From Megamerina dolium (lineage: Eukaryota; Arthropoda; Insecta; Diptera; Megamerinidae), in assembly GCA_963854835.1 (NCBI GenBank), contig OY978525.1, forward strand, positions 9,163,540 to 9,227,539: DNA of 64,000 bases, in the 5' to 3' direction. The notes beneath the pieces are model-generated. The model did not search any database. It saw only the letters and a list, made by a program, of their open reading frames with translations, and was not told where the DNA came from. Positions within the stretch are counted from its first letter, which is position 1; every line of letters starts with the position of its first letter. The translations under genes were made by a program, and so were the position numbers. This document shows positions 56,730 to 64,000 of this stretch, piece after piece.

Positions 56730-58100
56730 TCAGGTCAGTCCATAAGTTCGTGCGTTATTTTTTCAAATAGTTTCACAGTAGGCGATTTTTGCGTACAAAA
56801 ATTGATTCGTGGAAGATAAAGAAACTATTTCTATTTTCTCTGATGTATTGTGCATTCAACAAGTGATTTTAATCGTGGATAGAAGTACGCGTTGTTAAAA
56901 AATAAAATGGAATCTTCGAACGAGTATAAAAGGCATATTTTGTATTTTTATTTTTATAAAAGTGGAAAAAATGCAACAACTGCTGCTGCAGAAATAAATG
57001 CAAATCACGGGGAGAATACCGTGACTGCGTAAGGACTGCGCAAAAGTGGTTTTCCAAATTCCGAAGTGGCGATTGTGACGTTGAGGATGCCCCACGCTCT
57101 AGTCATCCTGGGATCTTCAAATCCGACGCCTTGCTGGAATTCGTGGAAGCTGAGCCAAGTTTGACAGTTGCAAGGTTAAATCCATCACATGGAACAGTTT
57201 ACAGGCACCTGATTCAATTGAGCAAGGTTCCAAAGTTGGGAAAATGGGTTCCGCATAAACTTTCCGTCGCAAAACTTCAGCAGAGAGTGAAGTGTGTGTG
57301 TTCTCAGCTTGAAAATGATAGTTTTTTGAACCGTCTTGTTACTGGGGACGAAAAATGGGTCGCTTACAATAATCCTGTTCGCAAACGCCAGTGGTTAGAT
57401 AAAGATGAAACATGAGAATCAACCCCCAGATGTGACCTCCTATTGGTGGGATGTGGCCTCCTATTGGTGGGATATGGCCGGTAGAATTTATTTTGATCTG
57501 CTCGAACCAAATCAGACGATTAGAGCTGATTATTATTGCCATGAACTATCCAAACTGAGTGAAGCACTTGAAAAACATCGACCGTCTTTAGTCAATAGAC
57601 GCAAAGTTTTGTTTCACCCACGATAACGCTAAAACGAGCTCGGATGTGAGCTAATGCCGCATCCACCATACTCTCCGGAGTATTGCGAATATCACTTTTT
57701 TCGCAGACTTCAGTCCCATTTAAGTAATAAGAACTACACATCAAAAGAAGCTATAAAAAGAGATATCGACGCCTATTTGGGCTCCAAGGACAAACAATTT
57801 TTTGAGCAGGGAATTAAAAATTGACCACCTTAGGCAAGCTGAACGAGCTCGGATGGGAGCTAATGCCGCATCCACCATACTCTCCGGATATTGCGCCTTG
57901 TGATTATCACCTTTTTCGCGGACTTCAGTCCCATTTAAGTAATAAGTACTATACATCAAAAGGAGCTATAAAAATCGATATCTACGCGTATTTGGGCTCC
58001 AAGAACAAACAATTTTTTGAGCAGGGAATTGAAAATTTGCCTAAATGTAGGAAAATATATTATTGATTAATAAACACTGAGAACTTATGGCCTGACCTGA
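56730..58100 (+). mobile_element. Mariner element with duplicated catalytic end
   Basis: TCAGGTCAGTCCATAAGTTC (left) and GAACTTATGGCCTGACCTGA (right) are inverted repeats differing at one base. Each is bordered by TA. Length 1371 bp. Confidence 0.93.
56907..58066 (+). pseudogene. Mariner transposase pseudogene
   Basis: MESSNEYKRHILYFYFYKSG and the first helix-turn-helix are open from 56907 to a stop at about 57030. After a frameshift, SDALLEFVEAEPSLTVARLN, GKWVPHKLSV and LNRLVTGDEKWVAYNNPVRK with the first Asp are open (57131-57415). A short GGTGGGATRTGGCCTCCTAT segment is then repeated. FDLLEPNQTIRADYYCHELS, ALEKHRPSLVNRRKVLFH and a frameshifted HDNA (second Asp) follow. The last part, from ELGWEL to the end, occurs twice in tandem (about 57628-57825 and 57835-58066). 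Only the second copy keeps PDIAPCDYHLFRGLQSHLSN, with the third Asp; the first copy is mutated (PEYCEYHFFRRL). Confidence 0.9.
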
Positions 58101-58758
58101 TATTTGTCAATATTTACACACTACTACACACATAAAACACTTATATATATTTAGATAAAGGTGTAGCAGCAAATAGTCAAAAGATCAAATAGCAAATTAT
58201 AAAAATTCAAGAAATAAATAGAATAGACTAATAAAGCAATTGGCTTACGCATAAAAATGCGCATTTAGATCACATGAATGTGGTGCATTACTCATTTCTT
58301 TCACACCCATAAGGCACCCTAGTATTACTCATATACTATTAATTATGTAGTAGTATGTATACACAGTACTGCAATATGAGTGCAAATGAAAGATATGAAA
58401 AATAAGAACGAAGATGAAGAAAAATAAAAAGAGAAAAAAAAGTAAGTTAAAAAATAAATGTCTCAAAATATATAAAACCTTACATGAGTTGTGTTAGTTA
58501 GCTACACATTTTCTTAATACATACTTTTGATGAGCATGCACATTAGGATGCTTTAAAAATATGCAAAATCTTCACCTCATCACCATGCGTCTGTCTAGTC
58601 TCAAATTTACACTCAACTTTAATTTTATCATATTCTTCTTTGCTAACATGTATTTATATAGCAAGTGGGGACTACTACGCAATTCGTGTACAATATGTCA
58701 TCTGTTGACATAAACATACGATTGGTGTTGCTGCAATTCACATTATTTACACGCATCG

Positions 58759-58796
<38 letters not shown>

Positions 58797-59400
58797 TTGC
58801 GTACCAAACAGAAGCAAAGTAATAAAAATGGCTAAATACAAAATGTATGGTGAAGAAATTATTACGCTTCGTAGCGAGACAAGGCGGGTGATAATATGGT
58901 AAAATGTGTCTAAATGAAAAATGACAAGCTAAAGAAATTATATAGAGCTGAGAAAAAGAAACAAAAAAAAAAATAAAAATACCATTGAGAATAATGCAAT
59001 CATATTCTTCCCTTCTTTTTCTTCTTCTCACTCTTCCCAATATATTTCATTTTCCTAAACACACTAGGTACTACCACCACATACAAACATATGAGTTGTC
59101 ATCATTTTCTAGATTTTCTTGTTGAAATGTGAAAAATTAATTAAAAAGTTTGTATGCAAATAATTACCATTGCAGTCAGCTAAAATTGCATTAAATATAA
59201 TTTCAAAATACTCATTCTGCTTCACTTTTTGCATGTTGAATTTTCATTTTTGCAAGTGTAAAATAGTGTTAATCGTATTTTATAGTATAGAGAATAGTAC
59301 AGTGAAGATAATAATAAAAGAGTTTAAACAACAAAAGTTATTAGATTCGTTATTACCGAAACTTGGCTACTATCAGAGAAACAAACATGATTATGATTTC
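58101..59400. other. AT-rich spacer with an (ATC)n microsatellite
   Basis: (ATC)n at about 58760-58793. No gene. Confidence 0.5.
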
Positions 59401-59409
59401 AATCGTTTG

Positions 59410-60510
59410 TATAGAAAGTAAGCGTGATTGTCATCCGATTACGTCTATTTTTAAAATCATATATTCGTTAGTAAAAATAATATCATTCGTCAATTTTTAG
59501 CTCGTTATCTTAATATTTATGCCAGCAAAATCAAAAAAATATTATTCGAAAATATATTTTTATATGGCAACTACGTGTGATTTTCTTTCAATTCCATCCA
59601 ATGTTAAACTGGCTATTTTGTGGGTAAAAAAAAATTGTATGTACCAAATTTGCACTCAAAAAATTTATATTTACATTTACAAATTCAAAAATATATATTC
59701 GAAATTACACTTTTGTTTGGGAGGTGGACATAATTTTTATGCGATTACGCCAATTTTCATAATAGTTTTTTCATTGATAAAATTAATTGTATGTACCGAG
59801 TTTCAGTATGATAGCATTATATTTATGCGTGCAAAATCAAAAAATATTTTTCGAAAACATATTTTTGTATGGCAAGTAGTGGTAGTTTTCTTTCGATTCC
59901 ATCCACTCTTGAGCTTATGCATTCGTGGGATGAAAATAATTGTATGTACCAAGTTTCAGTTCAATACTATTATGTTTACGTGTACAAAATCAAAAAACAT
60001 ATATTCGAAAACATACTTTTGTATGAGAGGTAGTTGTGATTTTTATGCGATTACGCTCATTTTCAAAATCCTATGTTCAATGGAAAATATAATTCGTGGT
60101 ACCAAGTTTCAGCTCAATAGCTTTATATTTTCGTGCGCAAAGTCAAAAAATATATATTCGAAAACATATTTTTGTATGGTATGTAGGAGTGATTTGCATG
60201 CGATTTCGTTCAATTTCTAACTGAACATTTTGAGAGTAAAAATAATTTTATGTACAGAGTTTCAGCGCGAAAAGTCCATGTTTACGTGCACAAAGTTAAA
60301 AAATATATATTCGAAAACATAATTTCCTATGGGAAATGGTCTTGATTTTCAACCCGGATATGCCTATTTATAAACATATCGATTTAGTGGTCAAAATAAA
60401 CCTAGAGTATTGACTTGCCGATGGATAGCGGTATATTGTCATGCTCGAAATCTGAAAACCAATGTTCGAAACCACAGTTTTCTATGGGAGAAAGGAGTGA
60501 ATAAATAAAA
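59410..60510 (+). repeat. Beta repeat array 6
   Basis: Seven units of TTCGAAAACATATTTTTGTATGG, TGATTTTTATGCGATTACGC, ATGTACCAAGTTTCAGYTCAATAG and CGTGCAAAGTCAAAAAATAT. Four consecutive units are exactly 153 bp. The consensus is open in one frame, so a 233-codon open stretch (59519-60220) spans four units of 51 codons each. The repeated peptide has the form YSKTYFCMRGSCDFYAITLI and ends each time in SKNI or FKNI. Confidence 0.88.
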
Positions 60511-61589
60511 AATTGTTCTTTATTCTCATTTTTATTGAAGAAATTTTTAAATGGTGGGTTCTAACCTAATTTCCTGGTATTTCTCAGTGGTATCAACTGC
60601 AGATACCAACAGATACATAAGACGAGCTCAACCAGAGCATTGCGCTAGACTTAACAAATTTATACAACCAAATTTAGCTAAACCGCATATTAGTAGGTGA
60701 ATTTTTCTGCATCGATATTAACTCACAAAATCAACATTTAATGTTTTTTTTATTTCTCTTTCATCATATTTTCATTTGAATTGTAGAAAAATTTAAATTA
60801 GCTCAAATACACTAGAAAAAAAAAAATATATACCAATTAAAAATACATTACTAATAATAACATCCAAAAGAATGTATGTTTATTAACTAAAAAATTGATT
60901 AAAATAGTGTTGCTGGCATTAAAAAAAAAACCATAAAAAAAAAACAAGAGGAAAATATGATTAAACAAACGATGAAGAGCGAAAAAAAAAATATTCATTG
61001 TTTGGCATGTTATGCTGTTATAAATTTTAGCCAAAACAACTCATAACATGCTTTGATTAAATTGACTGATTTTTCTTTGTTTTGTTTGTATTTTGTTTTA
61101 GATGGATTTTTTTTTTCATTCTTTGCAGTATCTGAATAAATTTAGCCATTTATGTTAAAGTAAAGAGGAAAAACACAAATTTAATATACAAAGTACACAT
61201 TTTTCTTTTGGCATAGAGTTCGATGAACTCAATTTACGCAGCTTAAATTAATATAGCTTTAATTTTTTATTTCTTTTTGCTTAGTGTTTGAAAGAAATCA
61301 ACAAATTATTATTTAATGTCTAATGTGTATGTGAGATAATTTACGTAATTTGTATCGTAGACATAAAATAAGGCATAAAATTAACTAATAAACATGTTCT
61401 AACAAAGAACTTTGAATGTCTCTATTCGCATTAGTTACAACAAACTTATAGGTGGAGCAAGAATATGAAAAAATTTATAAGCACCAAATTTCAAATTTAT
61501 TCATGGAATTTCTAAAATTTTCTTATGATCTTCAATCATTTTAGAACTGATCTGATTTATTATTATTTTTAATAAAATCATAAACAGTG
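60511..61589. other. AT-rich spacer
   Basis: No gene or repeat recognised. Homopolymer runs near 60817, 60920 and 60980. Confidence 0.45.
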
Positions 61590-62105
61590 TGCTTTAAAAG
61601 TTTACACACTGATGCTCAGTAGGCGCTAGAGTGGCGCCATCTGTTGACATAAAAGTGAATTCCGAGGCATACTGTTTCACGAGCAATTTAACATTTCGCA
61701 AGCATCATTCCGTTACCAATCAATAAAGTTAGCGCCTAAAAGGTACTGTTCTGTTTATATCTCCTATCATTTTTAAGACCTGGCATTTTTGCCAAAAAAA
61801 AAAAATATGTGGTGTCTAGGGGACTTTGTCGCTTACGTCCCGATCACACAAGGAATACTCGTTTCACAACCAGTAATGATGTTTTCAAAAAAGTTTGAGT
61901 GTCTAAGACCATGACGAATGCACGTTCATCAACTTTTGTGGAACAAAATCAACCTAGATTTTTCGTAAACCCAAGGTCTCGAACAAAATTCTTTCCCACC
62001 ATTCTTCTCGTGATTTTGGAGCCATTCGTGTTTGTCCAGGGAGTTTTTCCAATATGAAGCCGATGGCATAAGCATCCTAGAAACTTAGTGAGACACCGCT
62101 ACAAA
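61590..62105 (-). other. Unassigned segment with possible decayed coding sequence
   Basis: At 61617-61640 GGCGCTAGAGTGGCGCC can form a small stem. On the minus strand about 62082-61940 is an open stretch WKNSLDKHEWLQNHEKNGGK and SRPWVYEKSRL, followed in shifted frames by DERAFVMVLDTQTFLKTSLL. It has a vague likeness to the N-terminal part of PIF/Harbinger nucleases, but the similarity is too weak to name. Confidence 0.25.
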
Positions 62106-62109
62106 ACTA

Positions 62110-62545
62110 ACCGTTTTATATATGACCGACACCGATTAGTTTTTACTTCCCTACTAAATGAAAGTACTAGATGGCTGAAAATCGACAAATAACCAGATAG
62201 CTGTTTAGGAATCATCCCAATAGTAAAGAAATATATGATCCACCAGCGTAATTTTTGCTCAACATTTCTTCGGGACTAATTTCCGTTTGATTCAAAAATG
62301 TTTAGATGTTTCTATAAAATTATATAAACATATTAAGTTTGTAGAAAAGTTTTTTTAAGGAATGGAGATAGAAGCTGGGTAAATTTGGGGGAAATATTGG
62401 GACAGAAGAGTCAATTAGAATCGGTAATAAATTTTACAGATGTATTGGTAAATCACTGGGAAGCTCCGCTAAGGAATAAAAATAGCTCAGAGAAAATATT
62501 GGGCAGTAAAATGAATGAGGGTCAACCGTACATTTCACTCTTCTA
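62110..62545. repeat. Alpha repeat array 5, inverted halves
   Basis: From 62110 to about 62285 the alpha unit is in reverse (GACCGACACCGATTAGTTTT, TGAAAATCGACAAATAACC). From about 62330 to 62545 it is forward (GGAATGGAGATAGAAGCTGG, GGCAGTAAAATGAATGAGG, TACATTTCACTC). The two blocks face away from a central AT-rich spacer. Confidence 0.65.
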
Positions 62546-62550
62546 AAGTT

Positions 62551-62895
62551 GGGAGCCGTAGCTCAGTGGTTAGTGTGTTGGCCTTCTGATCTGTAGGTCG
62601 TGGTACAATCCCCGTCTGATGCATAACAAATTTAATATCGAAAATATTTTTCTTTCGCACGGTACCCACCTGTCGGCAAGCAATTGGCAATTCTTCCGAC
62701 AGTAACAACTTGTCATGAAAAAGCTTCTAAAACCACTCTGTGACAAAGCTCAGAAAAAGTGATCTGCCGTTCGAAACCGCCTCAAATAAGTAGGTCCCAT
62801 CTAATACTGTCCAAATTTAACACACACAACAGTTATGGAAGAGAAGCTCGGCCAATGATCCCTTCGGGGCTTTAAGTGCCACATATTTATTTATA
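62551..62895 (+). mobile_element. tRNA-derived SINE, copy 8
   Basis: Head CCGTAGCTCAGTGGTTAGTG and B box GTGGTACAATCCCC, body CTGTCGGCAAGCAATTGGC, tail CACATATTTATTTATATTTAT. It is followed directly by a repeat of its own upstream flank (see copy 9). Confidence 0.92.
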
Positions 62896-62941
62896 TTTAT
62901 AAAATGAATGAGGGTCGACTGTACATTTCGCTCTTCTAAAG

Positions 62942-63285
62942 TTTGGTCCAGTAGCTCGGTGGTTAGTGTGTTGGTATTTTGATCTGTAGGTCGTAGATTC
63001 AATTCCCCATTGAAGCACAACTTTAATATCGATTTTTGATTCGAACGGTACCCACCTGTCGGCAAGCAATTGGCAATTCTTCCGACAGTAACAATTTGCC
63101 ATCAAAAAGCTTCTAAATAAGATGTGTGACAAAGGTGACGTCAATAAAAATTCTGCAGTTCGGAACCGGCTAATATTAGTAGGTCCCTTCTAATACTCTC
63201 CAAAATTTAACACGCACAACAGCACTAGAAGAGAAGCTCGGCCAAAGGGCCTTTCGGGATCTATAAGTGCCAAATATTTATTTGT
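62942..63285 (+). mobile_element. tRNA-derived SINE, copy 9
   Basis: Head CAGTAGCTCGGTGGTTAGTG and a degenerate B box GTAGATTCAATTCCCC, tail GTGCCAAATATTTATTTG. The approximately 45 bp before it (AAAATGAATGAGGGTCGACT..TCTAAAGTT) also stand before copy 8, 393 bp away. The pair therefore arose by tandem duplication of flank plus SINE, followed by divergence. Confidence 0.9.
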
Positions 63286-63419
63286 TAATACAAAAAAAAA
63301 TTTCATTGTCGAACAAAATGACCAGCTGGTTTTCAGCCGATTCAGCAAAAGTACGACGCATGTTTATGCAGTTTCCAATCTGGTTTAACAACGATCTGAT
63401 ATGAAAGTAGACCAAAACC

Positions 63420-63572
63420 TTACTTACATACTTAACTGGTTTAACTTAACTAAAAGAACATACCATAGAATGATTAGATGATCCTGTTCTTCGCACTTTG
63501 GCGCCAATTAGAAATCTAAAGCTCCGACAATATAGGTTCTCAGTACTTCATCCCCCACCGGAGGTTGAAAGA
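63420..63572 (-). mobile_element. RTE-like LINE 3' scrap
   Basis: CTTACTTACATACTTA followed by GGCGCCAATTAGAAATCTAA, TAGGTTCTCAGTACTTC and CACCGGAGGTTG matches the minus-strand 3' end of the RTE-like LINE (24539-24690). Part of the coding end is deleted. Confidence 0.75.
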
Positions 63573-63624
63573 GTAGCTCGGCCGGAAGGCCTTCTGGGGC
63601 CTATAAGCGCCGCATATTTTTTTA
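63573..63624 (+). mobile_element. SINE 3' scrap, copy 10
   Basis: AGAGTAGCTCGGCCGGAAGG, CTTCTGGGGCCTATAAGCGC and CGCATATTTTTTT correspond to the last 50 bp of the SINE. It is joined without a gap to the LINE scrap on its left. Confidence 0.75.
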
Positions 63625-63930
63625 AAAGGCCCTCTAGGAGCAATGGGTTCGAAATGCATAAAATTTAATAATTTTGTAATGGAGTCCCTCTAAGTGGTAG
63701 AGATAGGTGGTAAGTATGATCAGAAAAAATGAATACAAAAAAATTAATGGAAGTCGCTTACACATTTCAATCCACTAGGGGCGATTCTGGGTATTTTGAA
63801 CGCTTGAAATTTAACATTTTTTTAAATTAGAACGAAATGAGAAATGGCAGAGTCAAACCCAAACCCGGAGCGACGTATATAGAAAATAATTTCATCTGCT
63901 GGAGAAGAATTTCTTGTATTTTCGTGTGCC
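63625..63930 (+). repeat. Alpha repeat array 6 with terminal segment
   Basis: About one and a half units (GTCCCTCTAAGTGGTAGAGA, GATCAGAAAAAATGAATAC, ATTAATGGAAGTCGCTTACA). After these come TTTTTTTAAATTAGAACGAAATG, CAAACCCAAACCCGGAGCGA, GTATATAG and ATCTGCTGGAGAAGAATTTC, a diverged copy of the terminal segment at 20740-20900. Confidence 0.72.
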
Positions 63931-64000
63931 TGTGTTATAATCGTTAGAAATATACATTCTGTCAAATAAGTACCCAGAAATAAAAAAAATAATAAATTTT

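Noticed and set aside
58760..58793. (ATC)n and the other microsatellites as regulatory features
   Set aside because: Simple repeats of ordinary length for dipteran spacer DNA. Nothing ties them to a gene here.
61940..62082. Possible PIF/Harbinger nuclease N-terminus on the minus strand
   Set aside because: The likeness (RPW, DERAF, F..LL patterns) is too slight and needs frame changes. Kept only as an unassigned segment.
1..64000. CRISPR array interpretation of the regular repeats
   Set aside because: Whole units of about 100-170 bp are repeated without short identical repeats and unique spacers, and the DNA is eukaryotic.

Overview
This 64 kb window is AT-rich eukaryotic nuclear DNA, and I see no intact host gene in it. 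It looks like an intergenic region or very large intron of a dipteran. A higher fly, most likely a tephritid, is my inference from the mix of mariner lineages, a DD41D (rosa-type) transposase, R1-like, I-like and RTE-like LINEs and insect-style microsatellites. The species cannot be fixed from sequence alone. There are no operons, bacterial genes, rRNA genes, functional tRNA genes or CRISPR arrays.

The recognisable coding matter is decayed transposable elements. Eleven Tc1/mariner-superfamily copies are visible: three irritans-like mariners (1467-3507, 30673-31888, 40603-42618), three copies of a second mariner lineage (14470-15690, 22985-24115, 49862-50853), a mauritiana-like copy (8095-9119), another mariner (56730-58100), two DD41D elements (16910-18317, 27334-28436) and one DD37D element (28825-29999). 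LINE fragments are: two RTE-like copies (24539-26252, 34170-35548) plus a scrap at 63420-63572, two RNase H/zinc-knuckle ends nested in mariners (2735-3072, 41525-42338), and an R1-like 3' end (13107-14455). A tRNA-derived SINE of about 310-375 bp, with A and B boxes and an ATTT-rich tail, occurs at least ten times.

Most of the rest is built from families of internally repetitive DNA, dispersed and in both orientations. For this report I name them alpha (unit about 140-170 bp, motif CCCTCTAAG, three arrays ending in a shared terminal sequence), beta (unit 153 bp, kept at that length in strongly diverged copies at seven loci), gamma (about 160-185 bp or about 490 bp units carrying TTAACCC hairpins) and epsilon (about 103 bp, GTTAAC-rich). 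There is also a young 109-bp tandem array built round a 20-bp palindrome (47808-48235), and a nearly perfect 98-bp-arm hairpin (7694-7931).

Insertion order can be read in several places. The SINE lies in an RTE copy that lies in an alpha array. An RTE copy with a 9-bp target duplication lies in a beta array. LINE ends with target duplications lie inside mariners. The window is therefore a layered record of old satellite-like arrays hit by LINEs, mariners and then SINEs. The beta and alpha arrays, the long hairpin and the 109-bp palindromic array are the features I would examine first.
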